64,000 bases of DNA. Origin: Phenylobacterium sp. GTDB taxonomy: Bacteria > Pseudomonadota > Alphaproteobacteria > Caulobacterales > Caulobacteraceae. Shown here piece by piece: positions 20,158-27,698 of the stretch; position 1 is the first letter of the stretch, and each line of letters begins with the position of its first letter. Position numbers and translations under genes: made by a program. The DNA is taken from assembly GCF_013822795.1 (NCBI RefSeq), contig NZ_PNLB01000019.1, positions 1 to 64,000 on the forward strand, written 5' to 3'. The notes beneath the pieces were generated by a model. The model made no database searches, was not told the DNA's origin, and saw nothing but the letters and a program-made list of their open reading frames with translations.

Positions 20158-20333
20158 CCCCCGCTGTCCTTGGCGCCTGAGAGATTTCGGGGACGAACCC
20201 CTTGCTCCGTCGGCGAGGGCCCAGACGCCCTGCTTTCCAGCGTTCAGCAGCCGTCGCGGTCCCTGTTGCTTGAGCGTTTCCGGGGCGGTTGCGCCTTCAG
20301 CGCCGGGCTGGGCCCGGTCTCTCCCGCGAGAGC
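20158..20333 (-). promoter_or_regulatory. Tandem glycine riboswitch (gcvT type)
   Basis: Two consecutive aptamers on the minus strand. Aptamer 1 (20333-20251) has GGGAGAG, GCTGAAGGCGCAA (20301-20289) and CTCAAGCAACAGGGACCGC (20274-20256). Aptamer 2 (20250-20158) has CTGGAAAG, GCCGACGGAGCAAGGGG (20214-20198) and ATCTCTCAGGCGCCAAGGA, the conserved 3' core of glycine aptamers (near 20185-20167). A TTGACG -35-like element sits just upstream (20368-20363). The nearest gene downstream on this strand is the TonB receptor at 19820, about 340 nt away. The leader between holds direct repeats but no gene I can support. No clear terminator follows the second aptamer, so the mechanism is unclear. The 688-bp gap 19821-20508 otherwise holds only a hairpin (20467-20500, stem GCCGTGGG) behind sugE. 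Confidence 0.88.
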
Positions 20334-20508
20334 CGGTGAAGCTTCAGGCCAGAGAGAACCCGCGTCAACGAAAAGAAATAATCTTTCAACCTGACCACGA
20401 TGAGGGCTACCCACGGGTCACTTCGCTCAACCATTGAGCGTAATTGTAGGTAATTTTTACCAACGAGCCGTGGGACGGCCGGATCGGCGAGCCCCACGGC
20501 GAAGTTCC

Positions 20509-20829
20509 TTAGTGCGAGCTCGACAACTTCATCAGCACAAGGCCGCCGACGATCATCATCGCCGCCAGGATGCGCACCGTGCTTATCTGCTCGCCCAGTA
20601 CAGCGATGCCGACCAGGAACGCCCCGACCGCACCGATTCCGGTCCAGACCGTATAGGCGGTGCCCAGCGGCAGCGTACGCATCGCGAACGACAGCAGGCC
20701 GAAGCTGGCGATCATGGTCCCGATGGTGATGACGCTGGGCACGAGGCGGGTGAACCCGTGCGACTGCTTCATGGAAAACGCCCAAACCACCTCGAGCAGT
20801 CCGGCGATAAAGAGAAGAATCCAGGCCAT
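20509..20829 (-). CDS. sugE: SMR-family guanidinium exporter (Gdx/SugE)
   Basis: A 106-residue, four-helix small multidrug resistance protein of the Gdx (SugE) branch, which exports guanidinium in exchange for protons as an antiparallel dimer. It opens [21 protein letters not shown], where the Glu in LLEVVW is the essential central carboxylate (residue 13). It keeps Gdx-type features HGFTRL and [24 protein letters not shown] precedes the ATG by about 7 nt. The leader carries two ACGR hairpins matching a guanidine-II riboswitch, which independently supports assignment to the guanidine branch rather than EmrE. A hairpin at 20467-20500 downstream may be a weak terminator, so read-through into the glycine-riboswitch leader is possible. 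Confidence 0.93.
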   Translation of the reverse strand: MAWILLFIAGLLEVVWAFSMKQSHGFTRLVPSVITIGTMIASFGLLSFAMRTLPLGTAYTVWTGIGAVGAFLVGIAVLGEQISTVRILAAMMIVGGLVLMKLSSSH

Positions 20830-20850
20830 GGCGGCCCTCCTTTCGAAGAG

Positions 20851-20901
20851 CCGGGCCGTCCCGGACTTTGATGCCCATGATTTTGGGGGAGGTCGTTCCT
20901 C
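20851..20901 (-). promoter_or_regulatory. Guanidine-II riboswitch (mini-ykkC)
   Basis: Two hairpins on the sugE strand. The second, CCGGG-ACGG-CCCGG (20864-20851), is a textbook ACGR hairpin placed 7 nt before the SD AAAGGAGG. The first, GAGG-AACGA-CCTC (20901-20889), has the ACGA core with one extra A in the loop. The 24-nt linker is within the range for the class. Position in front of a Gdx exporter is the classical context. Confidence 0.8.
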
Positions 20902-20958
20902 GCGGCCCCTAGCTAGGTTCGCCGCGGTCCCGGGTCAAGTTGCGTCGTCTCGACGCGA

Positions 20959-21034
20959 TGGTGCCGGCTACAGGATTCGAACCCGTGACCTTCGGTTTAC
21001 AAAACCGCTGCTCTACCAACTGAGCTAAGCCGGC
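20959..21034 (-). tRNA. tRNA-Thr (TGT anticodon)
   Basis: Complete 76-nt tRNA on the minus strand. Acceptor GCCGGCT (21034-21028) pairs with AGCCGGC (20969-20963), and CCA is encoded (20959-20961). The anticodon loop TTTTGTAA gives TGT, and the T-arm GGGTTCGAATCC is intact. It stands alone, upstream of the sugE leader and divergent from the PEPxxWA-CTERM gene. Confidence 0.97.
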
Positions 21035-21159
21035 GCGGCTCCAGCGCGCCGCCGACCGATGCCACGCCCCGCCCCCGCTGCCAAGCCCCCGCCGCTGGCA
21101 CGCCTATTGCGAAAGCTGATCGGTCCACCCGGACCAAATCCCATTTGGAGACTCCACAC

Positions 21160-21813
21160 GTGAGCACGAAAAAAAATTGGCTGGTGGGCACTGCGGCGGC
21201 GCTCGCCGTGGCTCTGGTCGCTGGCGGCGCAAACGCCGCGACCCTGGTCAATGGCAGCTTTGAAGAAGGCGCCAATCCGGGCAGCTTCATCACCCTGGGC
21301 AATGGCAGCACCGCCATCACCGGCTGGACCGTCAAGGGCCACGGCGTCGACTACATCGGCTCCTACTGGACCGCCGCTCACGGCGACCGCAGCGTCGACC
21401 TGTCGGCGCTCAACGGCGGCAGCATCCAACAGACCATCGATACGATCGTCGGCAAGACCTACAAGGTCACCTTCTGGCTGGCCGGCAACCCCGACGGCGG
21501 CCAGGGCGACAAGTTCGTCGCCACCTCGGTCAGCGGCGACTGGGTGAACAACTTCACCTTCAACGTCGGCGGCGGCAACACCAAGACGAACATGGGCTGG
21601 ACGCAGCACAGCTACACCTTCAAGGCGTTCGACCCGACCTCGACCCTGGTCTTCAACTCCCAGACCCACACGCCTTACGGCCCGGCGCTCGACAACGTGT
21701 CGATCTCTGCGGTTCCCGAGCCCGCCACCTGGGCCATGATGATCATGGGCTTCGGCGGCGTCGGCGCTGCGGTGCGCGCCTCGCGCCGCAAGCAGGCCCT
21801 CGCTTTCGCCTGA
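21160..21813 (+). CDS. Exported PEPxxWA-CTERM protein with DUF642-like domain
   Basis: A 217-residue secreted or surface protein. A signal peptide (cleavage after GGANAA, about residue 24) precedes a beta-sandwich resembling DUF642/choice-of-anchor proteins: LVNGSFEEGANPG near the start, GWTVKGHGVDYIGSYW and the closing PALDNVSIS. The C-terminus is a PEPxxWA sorting signal: PEPATWAMMIMG, a hydrophobic helix and the basic tail RASRRK. Such tails are thought to be processed by an exosortase-like enzyme, and none is encoded in the window. The start is GTG 21160, with GGAG 9 nt upstream; a TTG at 21145 would place extra residues before the signal. It is followed by a strong terminator and divergent from tRNA-Thr. 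Confidence 0.88.
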   Translation: MSTKKNWLVGTAAALAVALVAGGANAATLVNGSFEEGANPGSFITLGNGSTAITGWTVKGHGVDYIGSYWTAAHGDRSVDLSALNGGSIQQTIDTIVGKTYKVTFWLAGNPDGGQGDKFVATSVSGDWVNNFTFNVGGGNTKTNMGWTQHSYTFKAFDPTSTLVFNSQTHTPYGPALDNVSISAVPEPATWAMMIMGFGGVGAAVRASRRKQALAFA

Positions 21814-21837
21814 TCCACAACAGGCGCTATGAAGGTC

Positions 21838-21871
21838 GCCGTCGGCTCTCCGGAGCCGGCGGCGTTCCTTT
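21838..21871 (+). terminator. Rho-independent terminator after the PEPxxWA-CTERM gene
   Basis: The 11-bp stem GCCGTCGGCTC (21838-21848) with GAGCCGGCGGC (21853-21863), loop TCCG and one G-U pair, is followed by GTTCCTTT. It overlaps the longest possible upstream extension of the UPF0178 gene and therefore favours the 21889 start for that gene. Confidence 0.85.
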
Positions 21872-21888
21872 ATCTGCAGGCGGCCAGC

Positions 21889-22374
21889 GTGGACTCAAAA
21901 CCAATCGAGATTTTCATCGACGCCGACGCCTGCCCGGTGAAGGACGAGACCTACAAGGTCGCCCAGCGCTACGGCCTCAAGACCTGGGTCGTCTCCAACG
22001 CCTTCATGCAGATTCCGCAGTCGCCGCTGATCGCGCGGATGATCGTCGACGCCGGGCCGGACGTCGCCGACGACTGGATCGCCGAACACATTTCGCCAGG
22101 CGACGTGGCGATCACCAACGACATCCCGCTCGCCGAACGGGTGCTGCAGGCCGGTGGCTACGCCCTGGGCGCGAACGGCCGGCCCTTCACCGAAAACTCG
22201 ATCGGAGCGGCCATCGCCCAGCGCGCGCTGATGGAACAGCTGCGCTCGACCGGCGAGATGCTGGGCGGACCGCGCCCGTTCGATCGCAACGACCGCTCGC
22301 GCTTCCTGCAGTCCCTCGATGAGACAATCCAGAAGGAGCGCCGTCGACGCGCCTTGCAACGCGGCGGCGCATGA
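21889..22374 (+). CDS. UPF0178 (YaiI/YqxD, DUF188) family protein
   Basis: A 161-residue cytoplasmic protein of the DUF188 family, which has a PIN/NYN-nuclease-like fold and no firmly established function. The family core is intact: IFIDADACPVK (6-16), the NAFMQIP segment, VVDAGPDVADDWIAEH-like acidic region and ITNDIPLAERVLQAGG. I choose GTG 21889 because homology starts there and the terminator of the preceding gene ends at 21871. An in-frame ATG at 21829 would put 20 residues across that terminator. The C-terminal tail is basic (KERRRRALQRGG). Confidence 0.85.
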   Translation: MDSKPIEIFIDADACPVKDETYKVAQRYGLKTWVVSNAFMQIPQSPLIARMIVDAGPDVADDWIAEHISPGDVAITNDIPLAERVLQAGGYALGANGRPFTENSIGAAIAQRALMEQLRSTGEMLGGPRPFDRNDRSRFLQSLDETIQKERRRRALQRGGA

Positions 22375-22411
22375 CTAGCTTGCGGTCACGTTTGGCTGAG
22401 GGGTTTTGAAC

Positions 22412-22906
22412 ATGCGCAACGCGCTGATGTTGTCCATCCTGGGGTCCTGCGCCCTGCTCGCCGGCTGCGGCCAGGGCGGCGGTGAGAAGTCCGCGAGCTC
22501 CAGCCCCGCCCCCGCGGCCGAACATGAGGCCACCGCGGCCGAGAAACAGGCTGTGCTGGCCAGCCTCCCTGCGCCCTACAACACCGCCGACATCGACAAC
22601 GGCAAGGCCAAGTTCGCCATGTGCCGCTCGTGCCACACGATCGTCGAGGGGGGCTCCAACCTCACCGGCCCGAACCTGCACGGCGTCTTCGGCCGCAAAG
22701 CCGGCGCGCTCGAGAACTACAAGTATTCCGACGCGGTGAAGAACGCCGGCTTCGTCTGGGACGCCGAGCACCTGGACAAGTGGCTGGCCGAGCCGCGCTC
22801 GTTCCTGCCGGGAACCAAGATGACCTTCGCCGGCCTTAAGGCTGAGAAGGACCGCATCGACCTGATCGCCTACCTCAAGGTCGAGACCGGCTACAAAGCG
22901 CCGTGA
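22412..22906 (+). CDS. Lipoprotein c-type cytochrome, class I
   Basis: A 164-residue protein with a lipoprotein signal (lipobox LAGC, Cys19), an Ala/Ser/Glu-rich linker (20-50) and one cytochrome c domain. Haem is attached at CRSCH (71-75), and the distal ligand is Met137 in PGTKMTFAG. The GPNLHGVFGRKAG segment is typical of soluble cytochromes c2/c552, so this is probably a membrane-tethered electron shuttle of the respiratory chain. ATG 22412 has GAGGGG 8 nt upstream. A strong terminator lies 150 nt after the stop at 23057. The intervening stretch shows no gene. Confidence 0.9.
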   Translation: MRNALMLSILGSCALLAGCGQGGGEKSASSSPAPAAEHEATAAEKQAVLASLPAPYNTADIDNGKAKFAMCRSCHTIVEGGSNLTGPNLHGVFGRKAGALENYKYSDAVKNAGFVWDAEHLDKWLAEPRSFLPGTKMTFAGLKAEKDRIDLIAYLKVETGYKAP

Positions 22907-23056
22907 GGCGCTAGCATTCCCAAAAGGCAACCTTGACGAGAATACCGATCGGCCGCAGCATGAGGCGGTCGAGGCTGCGCTTGCATCTGTCAGCCGAGAT
23001 CCTGCGCCGGCGCCTGTGACACCCCCTTGTCGCAGCCGGCGCCACCCCGACAACTC

Positions 23057-23089
23057 GCCTCCCCCGCTGGGGGAGGCTTTTTCGTTTTT
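23057..23089 (+). terminator. Rho-independent terminator between cytochrome c and RND genes
   Basis: The 9-bp stem GCCTCCCCC (23057-23065) with GGGGGAGGC (23069-23077), loop GCT, is followed by TTTTTCGTTTTT on the plus strand. It ends transcription from the cytochrome c gene towards the convergent RND pump gene. Confidence 0.9.
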
Positions 23090-23113
23090 GGAAGGGAGAC
23101 GACCGCGGCCGGG

Positions 23114-26100
23114 CTATTCGGCGGCGTTGGCCGCCCGCGCCTGCTCGGCCTCCTCGAAGGCCTCGATGCGCCGCGCGGTGGTCTGCGGCGACTTCGTGAA
23201 CCGGGCCAGCAGGTTGTAGAACACCGGCACGATGAACAGGGTCAGCAGGGTCGAGAAGATCGCCCCGAAGAAGATCACGACCCCGATGGTCTTGCGGCTC
23301 TCGCCGCCGGCGCCGCCCCACATGATCAGCGGGATCGCACCCGCCGCCGCGGCGATCGAGGTCATGATGATCGGGCGCAGCCGCAGCGAGGCGCTTTCGA
23401 TCACCGCCTCGCGGATCGACAGCCCCTCGTCGCGCAGCTGGTTGGCGAACTCGACGATCAGGATGCCGTTCTTGGCCGCGATGCCGATCAGGATGATCAA
23501 GCCGATCTGACTGTAGGTGTTGATGGTCGAACCGGCGATCAACAGGCCGAACAGCCCGCCCAACGCTGCGACCGGCACGGTCAGCATGATCACACCCGGG
23601 TGGATCCAGCTCTCGAACTGAGCCGCCAGCACCAGGAAGACCAGCAGCAGCGCCATGCCGAAGGCCAGGCCCACCGCACTGCCCGCTTCCAGGTAGTCGC
23701 GGGCCATCCCGCCCCACTTGATCTGCGGACCAGGCGGCATCTTGGCGATCTCGGCCTCGAAGAACTTCACCGCCTCGCCGACCGGATAGCCCGGGTTCAG
23801 CTGCGCCGAGAGCGTCACCGAACGCAGGCGATCGACCCGCGAGCGATCGGGCGTGTCGCCGCGCACTTCGGTGGTGACCACGGTCGACAACGGGATCAGC
23901 TGGCCAGAGCTCGCCCGCACATAGAGGTTGCCGATGTCCTGCTCGGTCTGGCGCTGCTCGCGGTCGGTCTGCAGCAGGACGTCGTATTCCTGGCCGTTCT
24001 TGATGTAGGTGGTCACCCGCCGGGTGCCGAAGTTGCTTTCCAGCGCACGGCCGACCGCCTGGGCCGAGACCCCCAGCGACGCGGCCTTCTCACGGTCGAT
24101 GTTGACCAGCACGCGCGGGCTGGTCGGCTCGTAGTCGAGACGCGCCCGCGACAGGCCTGGATTGGCCTCCGCCGCGGCCAGCAGCGGTTTGATCCAAGCG
24201 GCGATCTGATTGTAGTCGTCGCCGGCCACGATCACGTCGACGCCGCTTCCGCCGCCGCCCCCGCCGCCGCCGCGCTGGAAGGCCGGCCGCACCGAGGCGA
24301 TGGCCCGCACCGAGGTGATCGACGAGAGCTCGCGGTTGAGACGCGCGGCCAGCTCGTTCGACGTCACGCCGCTGCCTTCGGTGACGTTGGCGTTGCCGAA
24401 GCCGCTGTTGAACTGCGTGCCGCCGAACCGCGGGACGCCGAGGATGTAGCGGGTGATCTCGCCATCCTTGAGCAGTTCCTGCAGTTTCGCCTCGACCTGG
24501 GTCGCGGCCTTCATCGTGTAGTCGTAGCCGGCGCCTTCCGGCGCGACGATGTTCAGGTCGACCCGGCCCCGGTCCTCTTCCGGAACAAGCTCACGCGGCA
24601 GCACTGCGAACAGCCCGCCGGCCCCGGCCGCCAGCACGATCACCAGACCGATGGTGGCGAAGGTCGCGCGGCGGTCGCCCAGCAGCGATTCCAGCGAGGC
24701 GTGATAGGACGACTTCAGCTTGGCCATCGCCGCATCCACGCGGCGGGCCAGGAAGCCCTCGCCGTGGGCCGGGCGCAGCAGCTTGGAGGCCAGCATCGGC
24801 GACAGGCTGAGGGCCAGCAGCGCCGAGAACGCCACCGCCGCGGCGATCGCCACCGCCAGCTCGACGAACAGGCGCCCGATATAGCCCGGCAGGAACATCA
24901 GCGGCGCGAACACCGAGATCAGCACGATGGTCGTCGCCACGACGGCGAAGAACACCTGCCGCGCCCCGCGCTGAGCAGCGACGATCGCCGGCTCGCCGTC
25001 GTCAATTCGGCGCTGGATGTTCTCGACCACCACGATGGCGTCGTCGACGACCAGGCCGATGGCCAGCACCAGGGCCAGCAGCGTGAGCAGGTTCAGCGAG
25101 AAGCCTAGCGGGGCCAGGACGATGAAGGTCGACAGGATGCAGATCGGCGCCACCACCGACGGGATCAGCGCCGCGCGCCAGGTGCCGAGGAACACGAAGT
25201 TCACCAGGGCCACCAGGGACATGGAGATCGCCATGGTGATCCAAACTTCTTCCAGGGCGTGCTTGGTGAAGACGGTGTAGTCGACCGCCACCTCCAGCAC
25301 CGTGCCCTTGGGCAGCGACTTGTTCAGTTCCGGCAGCAGGTCGCGCACGCCCTGTGAGATCTCCAGGTCGTTGGCCTGGGACTGGCGGGTGATGCCGATG
25401 CCGACTTGGTCGCGGCCGTTGGAGCGGAAGCTGCGACGGCGCTCGTCGGGACCTTCCTCGACCCGGGCGATGTCGCCCAGGCGCGTGACGTAGTCCTGCG
25501 TCGAGTTGCCTGTCGCGACCGCCGCGCGCGCGCCGGACGCCACCACCGGCAACTGGGCGAACTGGTCGGGCGTCGCGTAGCCGCGGCCGACGCGGATCGT
25601 AAAGTCCTTGTCCGGCGCTTCGAGCGAGCCGGCCGGCAGTTCCAGGTTCTGGCTGTTCAGCGCATTCTCGACGTCGTCGACGGTCACGCCGCGGGCCGCC
25701 ATGGCGTTGGGATCGAGCCAGATCCGCATCGAATAGAGTTGGCTGCCGCCCACGAACACCTGGGCCACGCCCGGGACGGTCGAGAAGCGCTCGACCAGAT
25801 AGCGCTGGGCGTAGTCGGACAGTTGCAGCCGGTTCAGCGTCGTCGAAGCGAACGAGATGAACATGATCGGCGAGCCGTCGGCGGTCGCCTTGGCGATCTG
25901 CGGCGGGTCGGCCTGCAGCGGCAGATTCGCCGCCACCCGGCTGACCGCGTCGCGCACGTCGTTGGCCGCGTCGTCCAGGTTCCGGTCGAGCCGGAACGAG
26001 ATGTTGATGTTCGAGCGGCCGTCGCGCGAGGACGAGTTGACCCGGTCGATCCCCTGGATGCCGGAGATCTGTCGCTCGATGACCTCGGTAATCCGCTCCT

Positions 26101-26278
26101 CGACCACCTCGGCCGAGGCGCCGCGATAGGTCGTGGAGATCGAAACCACCGGCGGGTCGACGCTGGGCAGTTCGCGCACGGTCAGCGAGGCGAAGGCCGC
26201 CACGCCGACGACGCAGAGAATGATCGCCGCGACCGCCGCGAAGACGGGCCGGCGGACCGAGATGTCCGACAGCATCAT
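23114..26278 (-). CDS. RND efflux pump inner-membrane transporter (HAE1/AcrB type)
   Basis: A 1054-residue, 12-helix resistance-nodulation-division pump that exports amphiphilic compounds with the proton gradient, as a trimer docked to the adaptor. Signatures are SDISVRRPVFAAV at the N-terminus, the porter-domain YRGASAEVVEERITEVIE, and the proton-relay Asp pair in GLVVDDAIVVVENIQRR of helix 4. The second half-repeat includes GIAAKNGILIVEFANQLRDEG. An eight-glycine run (AFQRGGGGGGGGSGVDVIV) is inserted in the second porter domain. The gene overlaps the upstream adaptor gene by 4 nt (ATGA). No outer-membrane TolC-type gene follows. Confidence 0.94.
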   Translation of the reverse strand: MMLSDISVRRPVFAAVAAIILCVVGVAAFASLTVRELPSVDPPVVSISTTYRGASAEVVEERITEVIERQISGIQGIDRVNSSSRDGRSNINISFRLDRNLDDAANDVRDAVSRVAANLPLQADPPQIAKATADGSPIMFISFASTTLNRLQLSDYAQRYLVERFSTVPGVAQVFVGGSQLYSMRIWLDPNAMAARGVTVDDVENALNSQNLELPAGSLEAPDKDFTIRVGRGYATPDQFAQLPVVASGARAAVATGNSTQDYVTRLGDIARVEEGPDERRRSFRSNGRDQVGIGITRQSQANDLEISQGVRDLLPELNKSLPKGTVLEVAVDYTVFTKHALEEVWITMAISMSLVALVNFVFLGTWRAALIPSVVAPICILSTFIVLAPLGFSLNLLTLLALVLAIGLVVDDAIVVVENIQRRIDDGEPAIVAAQRGARQVFFAVVATTIVLISVFAPLMFLPGYIGRLFVELAVAIAAAVAFSALLALSLSPMLASKLLRPAHGEGFLARRVDAAMAKLKSSYHASLESLLGDRRATFATIGLVIVLAAGAGGLFAVLPRELVPEEDRGRVDLNIVAPEGAGYDYTMKAATQVEAKLQELLKDGEITRYILGVPRFGGTQFNSGFGNANVTEGSGVTSNELAARLNRELSSITSVRAIASVRPAFQRGGGGGGGGSGVDVIVAGDDYNQIAAWIKPLLAAAEANPGLSRARLDYEPTSPRVLVNIDREKAASLGVSAQAVGRALESNFGTRRVTTYIKNGQEYDVLLQTDREQRQTEQDIGNLYVRASSGQLIPLSTVVTTEVRGDTPDRSRVDRLRSVTLSAQLNPGYPVGEAVKFFEAEIAKMPPGPQIKWGGMARDYLEAGSAVGLAFGMALLLVFLVLAAQFESWIHPGVIMLTVPVAALGGLFGLLIAGSTINTYSQIGLIILIGIAAKNGILIVEFANQLRDEGLSIREAVIESASLRLRPIIMTSIAAAAGAIPLIMWGGAGGESRKTIGVVIFFGAIFSTLLTLFIVPVFYNLLARFTKSPQTTARRIEAFEEAEQARAANAAE

Positions 26279-27447
26279 GCGTCAGGCCGCGCCGCGCGCG
26301 CCCCAGGCTCGGCGCCCTTCTGGGACGCCAGGATGCGGACCGGCTGGCCCGGCTGGATCTTGTTGAGACCGTCGGCGACGATCTGTTCGCCGGCGCGCAG
26401 CCCGTCGCGGATTTCCACGAAGCCGTCCTGGCGCACGCCGGTCAGCACCGGCCGCTGCTCGGTGCGGGCCTGATCGCCCTGGCCGCTGACCACGAAGACG
26501 AAGGCGGAGTCGCCCTGCACCGACACCGCCGACTCGGGCGCGGCCACGACCTGCCGTTGGCCCTGGGCGATCGCCACGCGCAGCATCATGCCGGGCTTGA
26601 GCTTGCGGTCGGGGTTGGGGAATTCGGCGCGGGCGGTGATCGCCCGGGTCCGCTCGTCGATGCGGGTGTCGAGCTTTTGGATCCGCCCCTGGATCACCTG
26701 GCCCGGATAGGCGTCGATGCGGGCGGAGATCGGCTGGCCTTCGCGGATCGAAGCCAGGTACCGGTCGGGCACCTCGAAATCGACGCGCACGCTGGAAATG
26801 TCGTCCAAGGTCACGATCGCCGCGCCCGGATTGACCAGCGCGCCCGGCGCGATGTCCGACAGCCCGACGACGCCGGCGAACGGCGCGCGGATCATGCGGT
26901 CACCTTCGCGGGCCCGCGCGGCGTCGACGTCGGCCTTGGCCGCCAGATAGGTCGCCTCGCGCTGGTCGAGCGCGGTCTTGGCTGCATAGCCCTGAGCCGC
27001 CAGCTGCTTCCAGCGATCGTAGTCGCGCTCGGCCTGCATCAACCGCGCCTGAGCCTGAGCGATGCCGGCGCTCTGCTCGGTCGCCTTCAGTTCGACCAGC
27101 ACCGCGCCCTTCGGCACCGACTGGCCGTCGCTGAAGCGCACCTTGTCGACCAGCTGCGTCGCCGCCGCGGTCAGGGTCACCGATTGGCGCCCCTTCGCTA
27201 CGCCGATCACGTCAATGGCGTCGACGAAGGTCTTGTTCTGCGCGCCGACAACATTGACCGGCGCCGGGCCGCCCATGCCACCGCCACGACCGCCGCCTCC
27301 GCCGCCGCCCTTCTGGGCGGCCATCGCGCCGCCGCCGGGGCCTCCTGGCCCCTCCTTCTTGCCGAGGGTGAGTTTCCAGCCGCCTGCGACCACCATGAGG
27401 CCGAGGATCACAATCGCGCCGACGAGGAAAAAGTGGCGTCGCAACAA
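26275..27447 (-). CDS. RND efflux periplasmic adaptor (membrane-fusion protein)
   Basis: A 390-residue adaptor with an N-terminal anchor helix (about 6-24), a Gly-rich linker (about 40-62, containing a run of seven Gly), and barrel-sandwich, alpha-hairpin and beta-barrel domains. Hairpin sequence AQARLMQAERDYDRWKQLA and lipoyl-like IRAPFAGVVGLSDIAPGALV are typical, as is PGMMLRVAIA in the barrel. It bridges the RND pump to an outer-membrane channel encoded elsewhere. The stop overlaps the start of the pump gene, so the two are translationally coupled. No regulator gene is adjacent. The 251-bp gap 27448-27698 holds only the terminator of the convergent-side aldolase gene. Confidence 0.92.
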   Translation of the reverse strand: MLRRHFFLVGAIVILGLMVVAGGWKLTLGKKEGPGGPGGGAMAAQKGGGGGGGRGGGMGGPAPVNVVGAQNKTFVDAIDVIGVAKGRQSVTLTAAATQLVDKVRFSDGQSVPKGAVLVELKATEQSAGIAQAQARLMQAERDYDRWKQLAAQGYAAKTALDQREATYLAAKADVDAARAREGDRMIRAPFAGVVGLSDIAPGALVNPGAAIVTLDDISSVRVDFEVPDRYLASIREGQPISARIDAYPGQVIQGRIQKLDTRIDERTRAITARAEFPNPDRKLKPGMMLRVAIAQGQRQVVAAPESAVSVQGDSAFVFVVSGQGDQARTEQRPVLTGVRQDGFVEIRDGLRAGEQIVADGLNKIQPGQPVRILASQKGAEPGARAARPDA

Positions 27448-27640
27448 CTTACGGAATCTCCGGGGCGGCTCGGAATATGATGATCGATGACGCTGAATCG
27501 AAGCGCGTCTTATGGCGACGACATAGGCGCCGTCCAGTGACAGAACGATGGCTTTGCGTGTCGGCCCTGAAATACAAGGTCGGTATGCCCGACCAAAACA
27601 CTCAATGAAGCCTACAATTCCGTATTGGCGTCATTGCTGC

Positions 27641-27671
27641 AAAGAAAACGGGCGCCCGAGACCGGACGCCC
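27641..27671 (-). terminator. Rho-independent terminator after the class II aldolase gene
   Basis: On the minus strand, GGGCGTCCG (27671-27663) pairs with CGGGCGCCC (27658-27650), one G-U pair, loop GTCT, followed by GTTTTCTTT. It stands 27 nt after the aldolase-family stop. Confidence 0.87.
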
Positions 27672-27698
27672 GCCTTGCACAGTCCTTGAGGAAGACCT

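Noticed and set aside
20176-20184. CCTGAGAGA on the plus strand as a possible TPP riboswitch core
   Set aside because: The other TPP elements are missing, while the reverse strand matches all parts of the glycine aptamers.
19959-20394. Short plus-strand open frames over the riboswitch and leader region
   Set aside because: They run through the glycine aptamers on the other strand, have no SD and no recognisable domain.
20851-20940. Guanidine-I (ykkC) riboswitch upstream of sugE, because of CTAGGGGCCGCG and CAAAGTCCGGGA
   Set aside because: The conserved ykkC core segments do not align in order. The two ACGR hairpins fit the guanidine-II class better.
22911-23110. Possible small minus-strand gene between cytochrome c and RND genes (ending MLRPIGILVKVAFWEC)
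   Set aside because: No SD, no conserved sequence I recognise, and the stretch lies around a plus-strand terminator.
23027-25108. A 693-codon open frame antisense to the RND pump gene
   Set aside because: His/Arg/Asp/Gln-rich shadow frame with no domain. The opposite strand is a full-length RND transporter.
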